From the NCBI RefSeq assembly GCF_003574465.1, contig NZ_KZ984615.1, positions 6,837-42,872 on the forward strand: 36,036 bases of DNA, read 5' to 3'. Positions within the stretch are counted from its first letter, which is position 1. Each line of letters opens with the position of its first letter. The translations under genes were made by a program, and so were the position numbers. This document shows, piece by piece, positions 1-8,803 of the stretch. The DNA comes from Methylobacterium crusticola. GTDB lineage: Bacteria; Pseudomonadota; Alphaproteobacteria; Rhizobiales; Beijerinckiaceae. The notes under the pieces are model-generated. The model was not told where the DNA came from. It did not search any database and worked only from the letters and a program-made list of their open reading frames with translations.

Positions 1-228
1 TGTCATAGGGCCCGGGACCGCCGCGGCAACGCGCGCCCGCCGGGCGCGCATTGCCCTGCCGCACCCGGCGGCCCGATTTGCACGATTTGTGACATCGCGC
101 CGCCCCGCGCCGGCCTGCCCGCGCGGACCGCACCAGCTGCCCACCGGCCGGCCGATCTGACCGCCGCGTCGGCACGCGGGCGGCCCGGGCCCGCCAATCC
201 TGCCGGCTGACCGATATGTGGGATTTGT

Positions 229-244
229 TGGCATCGGACTTGCG
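229..244 (+). promoter_or_regulatory. Candidate sigma-54 (RpoN) promoter for the amide/urea transporter operon
   Basis: The sequence TGGCATCGGACTTGCG matches the -24/-12 consensus TGGCAYRNNNNTTGCW with the exact GG-to-GC spacing; the mismatches are C at the R position and G at the final W. Transcription would begin near 255, about 55 bases before the binding-protein start at 310. Urea and amide importers are often under NtrC/RpoN control, so the position makes sense. A partial dyad (TTGCACGATTTGTGAC, 78-93) lies upstream where an enhancer site could be, but it is a poor NtrC match. Confidence 0.5.
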
Positions 245-309
245 ACGCCGCCGACCGGGGCGGGGCGGCGGGCCCGGGCCCTCCGGGCGGCGCAGCAGCG
301 GAGAGTGGG

Positions 310-1560
310 ATGACACACGGGACGATCAGCCGGCGCGGTGCGTTGAGGCTCGGGGCCGGGGCGGCGGCCGGCGCGCTGGCGACGCCGTTCCTCGCGCGCC
401 ACGGCCTCGCGGCGGAGCCGATCAAGCTCGGCAGCCTGCTCGACGGGTCCGGCGCCCTCGGCCTCGAGGGCAAGCGCATGATCGAGACCACCGAGTACGC
501 GGTCGACCTCATCAACAAGGCGGGCGGGCTTCTCGGCCGGCAGATCAAGCTGATCGCCTACGACACCCAGTCCAACATGCAGCTCTACACCCAGTACGCC
601 CAGCAGCTCGCCCTCAAGGAGAAGGTCGACGTCATCCAGGGCGGCATCACCTCGGCCTCGCGCGAGGCGATCCGCCCGATCTTCGGGCGCTCGAAGACCC
701 TGTACTTCTACAACACCCAGTACGAGGGCGGCGTCTGCGACCGCAACGTGTTCTGCACCGGCTCGACGCCGGCCCAGACCGTGAATCACATCGTGGATTA
801 CGGCCTCAAGAACTGGGGCAAGAAGGCCTACATCATCGCGGCCGACTACAATTACGGCCACATCACCGCGAGCTGGATGACGAAGTTCATGAAGGACGGC
901 GGCGGCTCGGTGCTCGGCACCGACTTCTTCCCCCTCGACGTGACGAACTTCTCCTCCGCCATCAGCCGCATCCAGCAGGCCCAGCCCGACCTCGTGCTCT
1001 CGGCCCTCGTGGGCGCCAACCACTCGGGCTTCTACCGCCAGTGGGACGCCGCCGGCATGAAGGGCAAGATCCCGATCGCCTCGAGCGTGTTCGGCCTCGG
1101 CGACGAGCTCACCACCATGGACACCTCGACCACGAACGGCATCGTCACCTGCTACGGCTGGTACAACGACCTCCCGGCGCCCGCGAGCCAGGCCTTCGTC
1201 AAGGGCATGCAGGCGAAGTTCGGAGCCGACGTCACGGACCTGAGCGAGCTCGACACCGCCACCTACGAGGGCGTCATGCTGTGGGCCGAGGCGGTGAGGA
1301 AGGCCGGCTCGGTGGAGCGCGACAAGGTCGTCGAGGCGCTCGAATCCGGCCTCTCCATCGAGAGCCCCACCGGCAAGGTCACCATGGACCCGGCCACCCA
1401 CCACACCATCCGCAGCACCTACCTGGCCCGGCCCAAGGACCGGAAGTGGGAGATCCTGGCGAGCTACCCCGACCAGTTCCCGGCCGACACCGGCGGCGCC
1501 TGCGACCTCCTCAAGAATCCCAGGACCAACAAGCAGTTCACGCCCGACCTCAAGGGCTGA
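310..1560 (+). CDS. UrtA/FmdD-like ABC transporter substrate-binding protein
   Basis: Periplasmic binding protein (416 aa) of the urea/short-chain-amide branch of the branched-chain amino acid importer superfamily. The N-terminus carries a twin-arginine signal (SRRGAL at residues 7-12, hydrophobic stretch, cleavage probably after GLAA near 35), so it is likely exported folded. The mature part has the UrtA-type pattern NKAGGLLGRQI, a QYEGG stretch and an NVFCTGSTP stretch, as in urea and amide binders. A GGAGAG ribosome site lies 5 bases before the ATG. It is first of five genes, 21 bases before the permease, and sits behind a sigma-54-like promoter. The nearby amidases and carbamoylase favour an amide or ureido ligand; urea itself cannot be excluded. 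The class is secure, the ligand is inferred. Confidence 0.88.
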   Translation: MTHGTISRRGALRLGAGAAAGALATPFLARHGLAAEPIKLGSLLDGSGALGLEGKRMIETTEYAVDLINKAGGLLGRQIKLIAYDTQSNMQLYTQYAQQLALKEKVDVIQGGITSASREAIRPIFGRSKTLYFYNTQYEGGVCDRNVFCTGSTPAQTVNHIVDYGLKNWGKKAYIIAADYNYGHITASWMTKFMKDGGGSVLGTDFFPLDVTNFSSAISRIQQAQPDLVLSALVGANHSGFYRQWDAAGMKGKIPIASSVFGLGDELTTMDTSTTNGIVTCYGWYNDLPAPASQAFVKGMQAKFGADVTDLSELDTATYEGVMLWAEAVRKAGSVERDKVVEALESGLSIESPTGKVTMDPATHHTIRSTYLARPKDRKWEILASYPDQFPADTGGACDLLKNPRTNKQFTPDLKG

Positions 1561-1581
1561 CGGACAGGGGACGCGCGCGAC

Positions 1582-2448
1582 ATGGACCTGGCCGGCCTCC
1601 TGGCCTTCAACGTGATCGCCGGCATCGCCACGCTGGTGCTGATCACCCTCGGCCTCGGCGTCATCTACGGGATGATGCGCATCATCAACCTCGCCCACGG
1701 CGAGCTCATGATGCTCGGCGCCTACACGGCGGTGACGGCGAGCGAGGCGGGCGCCAACATCTGGGTCGCGATGCTGGTGCTGCCGCCCCTGGTGGTCGGC
1801 CTCGTCGGCCTCGTCCTCGAGCGCACCGTGATCCGCTTCCTGTACGGGCGGATGATGGACACCATGCTGGCGACCTGGGGCCTCAGCCTCGGGCTGATCG
1901 GCCTCGTGACGTCGCTCTACGGCAACGTGGTGCGGGGGGTCTCGACGCCCGTCGGCAGCTTCGAGATCGGGCGCTACGGCGCCAGCCTCTACAGCCTCGT
2001 CATCATCGCGGCGGCCCTGGCGGCGCTCGCCGCCGCGTACCTGCTCCTGCGCCTGACGCGGTTCGGCCTGATCCTGCGGGCCACCATGCAGAACCCCCGC
2101 ATGGCGGCGGCCCTCGGGGTCTCACCCGACCGGGTCTACATGGCGACCTTCGGGCTCGGGGCCGCCCTGGCGGGCCTCGCCGGCGGGGTGCTGGCGCCGA
2201 TCTCCGGCATCTCGCCCGCCATGGGGGCGTCCTACATCGCCCGCGCCTTCATCACGGTGCTGGGCGGCGGCCCGGCGATCGTCGCCGGCACCGGGCTCGC
2301 CTCGACGCTGTTCGGCGTCATCAACGAGCTCGTCTCCTTCAAGACCACCCCGGTCATCGGCGACGTGGCGCTCCTCGTCGCCGCGGTGCTGCTCATCCGC
2401 GTGCTGCCCCAGGGCATCACCGGCCGCTACCTGAGGCGCAGCCTATGA
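1582..2448 (+). CDS. UrtB-like ABC transporter inner-membrane permease
   Basis: Permease (288 aa) of the LivH/UrtB family, hydrophobic throughout with about eight membrane segments. The N-terminal stretch GLGVIYGMMRIINLAHGE (from about residue 25) is the classic LivH/UrtB signature. The segment around residues 160-180 (RFGLILRATMQNPRMAAALG) is the cytoplasmic coupling loop that contacts the ATPases. A purine-rich GGGGAC precedes the ATG. Its stop overlaps the start of the next permease in an ATGA junction, so the two are translationally coupled and probably form the heterodimeric pore. I take it to move the ligand captured by the upstream binding protein. Confidence 0.9.
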   Translation: MDLAGLLAFNVIAGIATLVLITLGLGVIYGMMRIINLAHGELMMLGAYTAVTASEAGANIWVAMLVLPPLVVGLVGLVLERTVIRFLYGRMMDTMLATWGLSLGLIGLVTSLYGNVVRGVSTPVGSFEIGRYGASLYSLVIIAAALAALAAAYLLLRLTRFGLILRATMQNPRMAAALGVSPDRVYMATFGLGAALAGLAGGVLAPISGISPAMGASYIARAFITVLGGGPAIVAGTGLASTLFGVINELVSFKTTPVIGDVALLVAAVLLIRVLPQGITGRYLRRSL

Positions 2449-3539
2449 GGCCATTCCCCCCACGCGCCGGCCCCCCGGGGCCTGCCGGCGGCCTCCGGGC
2501 GGCCGGCGGCTTCCTGGCGATGCTCGCCGCCGGCCTCGCCGTCCTGCTCGGCGCGCCCCACCTCGTCGACACCTTCGGCCTCGTCCAGCTCACGGGCTTC
2601 TCCGCCATGGCGATGTTCGCCCTGAGCCAGGGCTTCATCTGGGGCTACGGCGGCGTCATGTCGTTCGGGCAGGCCGCCTTCCTGGGGCTCGGCGGCTACG
2701 CCTACGCGGTCGCGGTCCTGAACCTCGGGGACAGCACCGTGCCGGTGCTCCTCGCCATGGCGGTGCCGATGCTGTTCGCGCTCCTGCTCGGCTACTTCAT
2801 GTTCTACGGCCGGATCAGCGACGCCTATATCGGCGTCATCACGCTCACCGTCTCGGTGATCCTGTTCCAGCTCGTCAACGCGACCTCGGGCCGCCAGTAC
2901 CGGATCGGCGACGCGGAGCTCGGCGGCTTCAACGGCATCCCGGCGATCCCGGCGCTCAACCTGCCGGGCGACCCCGGCAACCCCCTCGACCCGGAGGGCA
3001 TCTGGTACGCCGCGATGGGCAGCCTGATCCTCGTCTACGCGGCCCTGCGGGCGATCCTGGCGAGCCGCTTCGGCCGGGTCGTCGTGGCGATCCGCGAGAA
3101 CGAGACCCGGGCCCAGCTCATCGGCTACGACCCGCGCCTCTACAAGCTCCTCGCCTTCACGATCTCGGCCGGCATCGCGGGGCTCGCCGGCTGCCTGTTC
3201 GCCAATTGGGGCGGGTTCATCAGCCCGACCGTGTTCGGCCTCACCATGTCGGCCCAGGTGATCATCTTCGTGCTCGTGGGCGGCCTCGGCACCCTGCTCG
3301 GGCCGATTCTCGGCGCGGTGCTGATCCAGTGGCTGATCATCCAGGCGGGCGGGCAGCGCGTGATCGACGCCAATCTCGGCCTCGGCCTCGTGCTGGTGGC
3401 CTTCGTGCTCCTGGTGCCGCAGGGGCTCGTGCCGGTGATGCGGGCGCTCCTGGGGCGGCTCGCCGGCGCCGTGCGCCGGCCGGCGCCGCAGGAGCCGGCC
3501 GCGCCCGGCCGGGCGCTCGCCGGGGAGGCGCCGCGATGA
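2445..3539 (+). CDS. UrtC/LivM-like ABC transporter inner-membrane permease
   Basis: Second permease subunit (364 aa) of the LivM/UrtC type. The ATG at 2445 overlaps the previous stop (ATGA), which fixes the start; the open frame runs much further upstream but that part is antisense-like read-through of the previous gene. Signatures include GYGGVMSFGQAAFLGLGGY (about residues 68-86), the coupling loop SRFGRVVVAIRENETRAQ (about residues 206-223) with the conserved R-E-N, and GGLGTLLGPILGA near residue 280. The C-terminal tail after about residue 330 is proline- and alanine-rich and probably cytoplasmic. The stop overlaps the start of the ATPase gene in another ATGA junction. Confidence 0.9.
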   Translation: MRPFPPRAGPPGPAGGLRAAGGFLAMLAAGLAVLLGAPHLVDTFGLVQLTGFSAMAMFALSQGFIWGYGGVMSFGQAAFLGLGGYAYAVAVLNLGDSTVPVLLAMAVPMLFALLLGYFMFYGRISDAYIGVITLTVSVILFQLVNATSGRQYRIGDAELGGFNGIPAIPALNLPGDPGNPLDPEGIWYAAMGSLILVYAALRAILASRFGRVVVAIRENETRAQLIGYDPRLYKLLAFTISAGIAGLAGCLFANWGGFISPTVFGLTMSAQVIIFVLVGGLGTLLGPILGAVLIQWLIIQAGGQRVIDANLGLGLVLVAFVLLVPQGLVPVMRALLGRLAGAVRRPAPQEPAAPGRALAGEAPR

Positions 3540-4282
3540 GCGCGGGACGGGCCGCCCCGGCGGGAGCCCGGCCGCTCCTCGAGGCGCGGGGCGTCACCAT
3601 GCGGTTCGGCGGCGTGACGGCGGTGCAGTCGGTCGACCTCGTCCTCGGCGAGGTGGAGCTGCGCTGCCTGATCGGGCCGAACGGCGCCGGCAAGAGCACC
3701 TTCTTCAAGATGCTCACCGGCCAGCTCACCCCGAGCGAGGGCCGCATCGCCTTCCGGGGCACCGACATCACCGGGGCCGAGCCGCACGCCATCGCGCGCC
3801 TCGGCGTCGGCATCAAGACGCAGGTGCCCAACGTCTTCAACGGCCTGTCCGTGCGCGAGAACGTCTTCGTGGCGGCCGGCCGGCGCAAGTCCCTGGCCCG
3901 CGCCCGCGCCATCGTGGGCGAGACGCTGGCGCGCCTCCAGCTCGAGGCCATCGCGGACCGGACGGTCGGGCAGCTCGCCCACGGCCAGCGCCAGTGGGTC
4001 GAGATCGCGACGGTGCTGGCCCAGGAGCCCGAGCTGATCCTCCTCGACGAACCCGCCGCCGGCATGACCCACGACGAGGTCCACCGGACCGCCGCGCTGA
4101 TCCGCGAGATCAACCGCACCCACGCCCTGATCGTGGTGGAGCACGACATGCCCTTCATCCGGATGATCGCCAAGACCGTCACGGTGTTCAACCAGGGCCG
4201 CATCCTCATGGAGGACGAGGTCGGCCGCGTGCTGGCCGACCAGCGCGTGCGCGACGTCTACCTCGGCAAGCAGGCGGCGTGA
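3536..4282 (+). CDS. UrtD/LivG-like ABC transporter ATP-binding protein
   Basis: ATPase subunit (248 aa). It has Walker A GPNGAGKS (about residues 45-52), the signature segment LAHGQRQWVEIA in place of the usual LSGGQ, Walker B ELILLDEP followed by AAGMTHDE, and the switch histidine in VVEHDM. The HGQ-QW-E form of the signature and the AAGMT sequence are typical of UrtD in urea-type transporters, which is why I place the whole operon there. The ATG at 3536 overlaps the previous stop, and the stop overlaps the next start. It should pair with the following ATPase as a heterodimeric motor. Confidence 0.9.
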   Translation: MSAGRAAPAGARPLLEARGVTMRFGGVTAVQSVDLVLGEVELRCLIGPNGAGKSTFFKMLTGQLTPSEGRIAFRGTDITGAEPHAIARLGVGIKTQVPNVFNGLSVRENVFVAAGRRKSLARARAIVGETLARLQLEAIADRTVGQLAHGQRQWVEIATVLAQEPELILLDEPAAGMTHDEVHRTAALIREINRTHALIVVEHDMPFIRMIAKTVTVFNQGRILMEDEVGRVLADQRVRDVYLGKQAA

Positions 4283-5037
4283 TGGGCGGGCCGCAGAGCC
4301 GCCCTCCGGGCGGGGAACCCCGGACCGGGGAGCCCCTCCTGGCCGTCGCCGGGCTGCACGCGGGCTACGGCCGCATCCCGATCCTGGGCGGCGTCTCGCT
4401 CGGCGTGGGGGCGGGCGAGTTCGTGGGCATCCTCGGCCACAACGGCATGGGCAAGACCACGCTCCTGCGCACCCTGATGGGCTACCTGCCGGCGACCGCC
4501 GGCACGGTGGCGCTCGCGGGCCGCCCGATCACGGCCCTGTCCCCGACCGCCCGGGCCCGGGCCGGGATGGGCTACGTGCCGCAGGGCCGCGAGATCTTCC
4601 CGGCGCTCAGCGTGCGCGAGAACCTGCGCATGGGCTGCCTGCTCGCCCGCGCCGGCGAGGAGGCGACCATCGCGGAGATCCTCGAGACCTTCCCGCGCCT
4701 CAAGGCCTACCTGGACCGGCCGGGGGGCGCCCTCTCGGGGGGCGAGCAGCAGCTCCTGGCGCTGGCGCGCTGCCTCTGCGGCGGCCCCCGCATCGTCCTC
4801 CTCGACGAGCCGACCGAGGGCATCCAGCCCTCGATCATCGAGGAGCTCGTCGAGACGCTCGGGGCGATCGGGCGGGCCCGCGGCCTCACGGTGCTCCTCG
4901 TCGAGCAGAACCTCGGCTTCATCTCGGCGCTCTCGAACCGGGTCCTGATCCTCCAGAAGGGGGTGATCACCCGGGAGGTCCCGCCCGACGTCGCCCGGGA
5001 CCGGCAGATGATGGACGAGTTCGTCGGGATGGCCTGA
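4282..5037 (+). CDS. UrtE/LivF-like ABC transporter ATP-binding protein
   Basis: Second ATPase subunit (251 aa). It has Walker A GHNGMGKT (about residues 53-60), PQGREIFPALSVRENL as the Q-loop region, signature LSGGEQQ, Walker B IVLLDEP followed by TEGIQPSII, and a switch region LLVEQN. The TEGIQPSII stretch is strongly characteristic of UrtE. The ATG shares its first base with the last base of the preceding TGA. A short proline/glycine-rich N-terminal extension (about 18 residues) precedes the ATPase fold. This is the last gene of the transporter operon; a perfect hairpin follows 10 bases after the stop. Confidence 0.9.
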   Translation: MGGPQSRPPGGEPRTGEPLLAVAGLHAGYGRIPILGGVSLGVGAGEFVGILGHNGMGKTTLLRTLMGYLPATAGTVALAGRPITALSPTARARAGMGYVPQGREIFPALSVRENLRMGCLLARAGEEATIAEILETFPRLKAYLDRPGGALSGGEQQLLALARCLCGGPRIVLLDEPTEGIQPSIIEELVETLGAIGRARGLTVLLVEQNLGFISALSNRVLILQKGVITREVPPDVARDRQMMDEFVGMA

Positions 5038-5047
5038 CGCGCGCCGC

Positions 5048-5089
5048 CCCTTGAGCCGGACGGGCCCGGGCGCCCGTCCGGCTCAAGGG
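5048..5089 (+). terminator. Strong hairpin terminator after the transporter operon
   Basis: Perfect 18-base arms (5048-5065 and 5072-5089) with a 6-base loop lie directly after the last ATPase gene. There is no clear T-run, as is common in very GC-rich genomes, so termination is inferred from stem strength and position. It separates the transporter operon from the downstream amidase gene. Confidence 0.7.
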
Positions 5090-5130
5090 CGAGCGTCCCG
5101 CAACCCAGCACGCAACCGGAGACCCGCGCC

Positions 5131-6711
5131 ATGACGCCAGCCCGCGACCCGCTCGACCAGAGGCCCGACCAGGCCTTCGACCAGGCCTTCGACCCCGTGG
5201 AGATGACGCTGGCGGACGTCGCGGCCGCCTTCGCCCGCGGCGTCACCGCCGAGGCCCTGGCGACGGCCTTCCTGGACCGGATCGCCACCTACAACCCGCG
5301 CTACAATGCCCTCATCGTGATGAACCCGGACGCCCTGGAGGACGCCCGCGCCGTCGACCGGCGCCGCGCCGCGGGCGAGGCCCTCGGGCCGCTCGCGGGT
5401 GTGCCGGTGGTGATCAAGGACACCATGGACGTGGCCGGGCTGCCGAGCACGGCGGGCTGGCACTTCCTCAGCGCGCGCAGCGGCGGCGTCGACCTGATCC
5501 CGCAGACCGATTCCCCCGTGGTGGCCCGGATGCGGGCGGCCGGCTGCGTCATGCTCGGCAAGACCAACGTGCCGGTCCTCAGCGCCACCGGCAGCCACGC
5601 CAACGACAGCTGGGCCGGCCCGACCCTCAACGCCGCCGCCCCCGACCGGCTGCCGGGCGGCAGCAGCGCCGGCACCGCCACGGCGGTGGCGGCGAGCCTC
5701 GCGGTGCTGGGGCTCGCCGAGGAGACCGGCGGGTCGATCCAGAACCCGGCCTCCGCGCAGGGGCTCGTCGGCGTCAAGCCGACCTTCGCCCTCGTGCCCA
5801 ATGCCGGGGTGGTGCCGCTCGCCGGCAGCACCCGCGACGTGGTCGGGCCCATCGCCCGCTGCGTGCGCGACGCGGCGCTCACCCTCGACGTGCTCGCCGG
5901 CTACACGGCGGAGGACCCCAAGACCGTGGCGGGGATCGGGCGCCGGCCCCGCGGCGGCTACGCCGGCCGGCTCGACCCGGAGGCCCTGGCGGGCCGGCGC
6001 CTCGGCCTCTACGGGCCGGGCTGGCGCGACCGGCCGCTCTCGGCCGCGTGCACGGCGCTCTACGGGCGGGCGCAGGGCGAGCTCGCGGCCCGCGGCGCGA
6101 CCCTGGTCGAAGACCCGTTCCGGGATTCGGGCTTCGCCGCCATCGGCCGGCCGGTCGCGGGGCTCGACCATTACGACGCCCGCGGCATGGAGGGCGTCGC
6201 TCACGACCTCGACCAGTACCTGCGGCGGCTCGGGCCCTCCGCCGCCATCCGCAGCTTCGCCGACTTCGCCGCCGCCACCGCGGCCGAGGACGCCTTCGGG
6301 CCGCGGGGCGTCCTGCACTTCATGCACCAGCTCCCGCAATTCGCCGGGAGCCTCGCCGACCCGACGGCGCCCCCCGACCTGTCGGACTTCCTCGCGGCGC
6401 GGGAGGCCTACCTCGCGACCTTCGCGGACGTGATGGCCCGCCACGGCCTCGACGCCCTGGTGTTTCCCCAGATGCGGGACGCCCTGCCGCCCCTGCACGG
6501 GAGCGAGACCATCCACGAGACCACCGTCTGCGAGATCAACATCGCGGGCCTGCCCGGGGTCACGGTGCCGGCCGGCGCCTATCCCTGCGGCGCGCCCTTC
6601 AACCTGATCTTCGTCGGGCCCCTGTGGAGCGAGGCCGACCTCCTCGGCCTCGCCTACGCGTACGAGTCCGCGACGCGCCACCGGCGGGCGCCGCACCTCG
6701 CGGCCGCGTGA
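5131..6711 (+). CDS. Amidase-signature family hydrolase
   Basis: Amidase (526 aa) of the amidase-signature family, which hydrolyses C-N amide bonds with a Ser-cisSer-Lys triad. The triad is visible: Lys96 in VVIKDTMD, cis-Ser178 in PGGSSAG and the nucleophile Ser202 in ETGGSIQNPAS; the 24-residue spacing between the serines is standard. The usual arginine after GGSI is glutamine here, which may affect specificity. No signal peptide is seen, so it acts in the cytoplasm. The N-terminus contains a 12-base tandem duplication (5167-5190). It follows the importer and precedes a DeoR regulator and a carbamoylase, so it probably deaminates an imported amide. Substrate is not determinable from sequence. 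Confidence 0.88.
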   Translation: MTPARDPLDQRPDQAFDQAFDPVEMTLADVAAAFARGVTAEALATAFLDRIATYNPRYNALIVMNPDALEDARAVDRRRAAGEALGPLAGVPVVIKDTMDVAGLPSTAGWHFLSARSGGVDLIPQTDSPVVARMRAAGCVMLGKTNVPVLSATGSHANDSWAGPTLNAAAPDRLPGGSSAGTATAVAASLAVLGLAEETGGSIQNPASAQGLVGVKPTFALVPNAGVVPLAGSTRDVVGPIARCVRDAALTLDVLAGYTAEDPKTVAGIGRRPRGGYAGRLDPEALAGRRLGLYGPGWRDRPLSAACTALYGRAQGELAARGATLVEDPFRDSGFAAIGRPVAGLDHYDARGMEGVAHDLDQYLRRLGPSAAIRSFADFAAATAAEDAFGPRGVLHFMHQLPQFAGSLADPTAPPDLSDFLAAREAYLATFADVMARHGLDALVFPQMRDALPPLHGSETIHETTVCEINIAGLPGVTVPAGAYPCGAPFNLIFVGPLWSEADLLGLAYAYESATRHRRAPHLAAA

Positions 6712-6771
6712 TGGGCCCGGCGACGCGCGCGCCCGGCGGCGCCCCCGTCCTCCGGGAGAGGACACGCCACG

Positions 6772-7524
6772 ATGCTGACGGACCATCGCCATCAGGAGAT
6801 CCTCGCGCGCCTGCACGGCGCGGGCCGGGTCGGGGTCGCGGACGTGGCCGCCTACCTCCGGGTGTCGGAGGAGACGATCCGGCGCGACCTGAAGCTCCTG
6901 GAGGAGCGCGGGCTCCTGCGGCGCATCCACGGCGGGGCCGTGTCGCCCCGGCTCGACCAGGAGCGGCCCCTGCTCGAGCGCGGCAAGATCAACCCGCGGG
7001 AGAAGGCCCGGGTCGGCGCCCTGGCGCTCGGCCTCGTGCGCGACGGCATGTCGATCTTCATCGACACCGGGACCACCACCCTGGCCTTCGCGCGCCGGCT
7101 GCTGGGGCGCAACCTCACGGTGACCACGAACTCCATCGACGTGGCGCTCCACCTCGGCGGCGGCCCGACCCGGGTCAACCTGACCCCCGGCACCCTGCGG
7201 GCGAACGACAACGCCCTCGTGGGCTACGAGACCGTGGCGTATGCCCGGCGCTACTTCTTCGACGTCGCCTTCATGGGCATCGCGGCCTGCGACATCGACC
7301 ACGGCTGGATGGACTACGAGGAGCACGAATCCGTGCTCCGGCGCACCCTCCGGGACCAGGCGCGCCGCGCCGTGCTGCTGGCCGATTCCCGCAAGTTCGG
7401 GCGCCAGGCCAACCTCCACACCTTCGCTCTCGGCGATCGCCTGGGCGTCGTGACGGACAAGCCCCCGCCGAAACCCTTCCTGGACATCTTCGCCAAGCAT
7501 GAGATCGACCTCATCTGCTCCTGA
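6772..7524 (+). CDS. DeoR-family transcriptional regulator
   Basis: Regulator (250 aa) with an N-terminal DeoR winged helix-turn-helix (about residues 6-57; VADVAAYLRVSEETIRRDL is the recognition region) and a C-terminal DeoRC sensor fold. The sensor has the typical DTGTTTLAFA loop (about residues 98-107) and ADSRKFG near residue 205, which in the family bind phosphorylated sugars or related metabolites. A GGGAGAGGA ribosome site lies about 10 bases before the ATG. The 3' end overlaps the next gene by 26 bases. A DeoR sensor usually reads a phosphorylated intermediate, which fits the two kinase genes downstream; that link is inference. Confidence 0.88.
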   Translation: MLTDHRHQEILARLHGAGRVGVADVAAYLRVSEETIRRDLKLLEERGLLRRIHGGAVSPRLDQERPLLERGKINPREKARVGALALGLVRDGMSIFIDTGTTTLAFARRLLGRNLTVTTNSIDVALHLGGGPTRVNLTPGTLRANDNALVGYETVAYARRYFFDVAFMGIAACDIDHGWMDYEEHESVLRRTLRDQARRAVLLADSRKFGRQANLHTFALGDRLGVVTDKPPPKPFLDIFAKHEIDLICS

Positions 7525-8803
7525 GGGCGACCCGGCGGCGCGCCTCCTCGACCTCCTGGCGCGCTTCTCCGCCTGCGGCGCGACGCCGGCCGGGGGCGTG
7601 ACGCGCCTGTGCGGCTCGCCCGCCGACGGCGCGGCGCGGGGCCTGCTCGCCCGCGAGCTCGCCGCCGCCGGCGCCCGCGTCGCGGTCGACGCCGTCGGCA
7701 ACCAGTTCGGGCACTTCGCCCTGGCGGAGCGGGCCGGCGCGCCCCTGGTGATGATGGGCTCGCACCTCGACAGCCAGGTCCGGTCAGGCAGGCTCGACGG
7801 CACGCTCGGGGTCGCGGCCGCCCTCGGCGTCGGGCGGGCCCTGATGGCCGCCAAGGCCGCCGGCGCCGTCTTCGACGCCGATTTCTGCGCCGTGAACTGG
7901 ACCAACGAGGAGGGCGCGCGCTTCCGCCCGAGCCTGCTCGGCAGCGGCACCTACGCGGGGCACCACGACGCCGCCTTCGCGCTCTCGCGCCGGGACGACG
8001 ACGGGGTCAGCCTCGGCGAGGCGCTGGCGGGGATCGGCTACCGCGGGGAGGATGCGGCCCCGGCCGTCCCGGCCTGCTACCTCGAGCTGCACGTCGAGCA
8101 GGGCAGCGTGCTCGAGCAGGCCGGCGCCGCGATCGGCGTCGTGACCCGCTGCTGGGGCGCCCTCAAGCGCGACGTCGTCTTCACGGGCGAGCAGGCCCAT
8201 ACCGGCCCGACCGCCATGCCCCGCCGCCGCGACGCCCTCCTGGCGGGCGCCTACCTGATCGCCGAGGTGCGGGCCATCGCCGAGCGCTGGCCGGGCCTCG
8301 TCCACACCTCGGTCGGGCGCGTCCGGGTGGCGCCGAACTCCGCGAACGTCGTGCCGGCGCGGGTCGAGCTCTCGCTCGAGGTCCGCTCGGCCGACGACCG
8401 GGCCCTCGCCGAGGCCGGCCGGCTCGCGGACGCGGCGGTCGCCGCCGCGGCGGCGCGCGCCCGGGTCGAGGCCGCGGTCGCGTCCCGCTCCGAGCGGCCG
8501 ATCCGGGCCCTGCCGGCGGCGCCGTGCGACCTCGTCGCCCTCTGCGCCGCCGAGGCGGAGCACCGCAGCCTGCGCATGGACACGGTCGCGGGCCACGACG
8601 CGCTGAGCCTGCTCGGCACCTGCCCGACGGGAATCGTCTTCGTGCCGAGCCTCGGCGGCATCGCCCACAACGAGGCCGAGGCCACCGACGCGGCCGACCT
8701 CGCGGCCGGCCTCGCCGTCATGACCCGCGCCGCCCACCGCCTGTGCCGCGCCGGCGGCTCGCCCGAGCGGGCGAGCCGCCTCGACCGGGGAGAGCCGACA
8801 TGA
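7499..8803 (+). CDS. M20-family Zn amidohydrolase (N-carbamoyl-amino-acid hydrolase / allantoate amidohydrolase type)
   Basis: Dinuclear-metal amidase (434 aa) of the hydantoinase/carbamoylase branch of peptidase family M20. Metal ligands and base can be placed: His89 in GSHLDSQ, Asp100 in GRLDG, Glu137-Glu138 in NWTNEEG, His198 in ELHVEQG and His390 in GIAHNEAE; the dimerisation-lid stretch GEQAHTGPTAMPRRRD is also present. Members cleave N-carbamoyl amino acids, ureidoglycine/allantoate or N-formyl pyrimidines. The family normally reads GSHLDTQ; serine replaces the threonine here. The gene overlaps the regulator by 26 bases and its stop overlaps the next start (ATGA), so it is coupled to the first kinase. 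It probably releases the amine that the kinases or central metabolism then use. Confidence 0.87.
   Translation: MRSTSSAPEGDPAARLLDLLARFSACGATPAGGVTRLCGSPADGAARGLLARELAAAGARVAVDAVGNQFGHFALAERAGAPLVMMGSHLDSQVRSGRLDGTLGVAAALGVGRALMAAKAAGAVFDADFCAVNWTNEEGARFRPSLLGSGTYAGHHDAAFALSRRDDDGVSLGEALAGIGYRGEDAAPAVPACYLELHVEQGSVLEQAGAAIGVVTRCWGALKRDVVFTGEQAHTGPTAMPRRRDALLAGAYLIAEVRAIAERWPGLVHTSVGRVRVAPNSANVVPARVELSLEVRSADDRALAEAGRLADAAVAAAAARARVEAAVASRSERPIRALPAAPCDLVALCAAEAEHRSLRMDTVAGHDALSLLGTCPTGIVFVPSLGGIAHNEAEATDAADLAAGLAVMTRAAHRLCRAGGSPERASRLDRGEPT

Noticed and set aside
78..93. NtrC-like dyad upstream of the sigma-54 site
   Set aside because: TTGCACGATTTGTGAC keeps only part of each half-site and has a spacer two bases too short, so it is not called as a feature.
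216..2444. Upstream extension of the second permease frame
   Set aside because: This part runs through the binding-protein and first-permease genes in another frame and has no recognisable sequence; the ATGA junction at 2445 gives a clear start.
5083..7950. 955-residue open frame on the minus strand opposite the amidase, DeoR and carbamoylase genes
   Set aside because: Composition is dominated by Arg, Gly, Ala and Pro with no domain, and it lies fully antisense to three well-supported genes. It is a product of high GC content.
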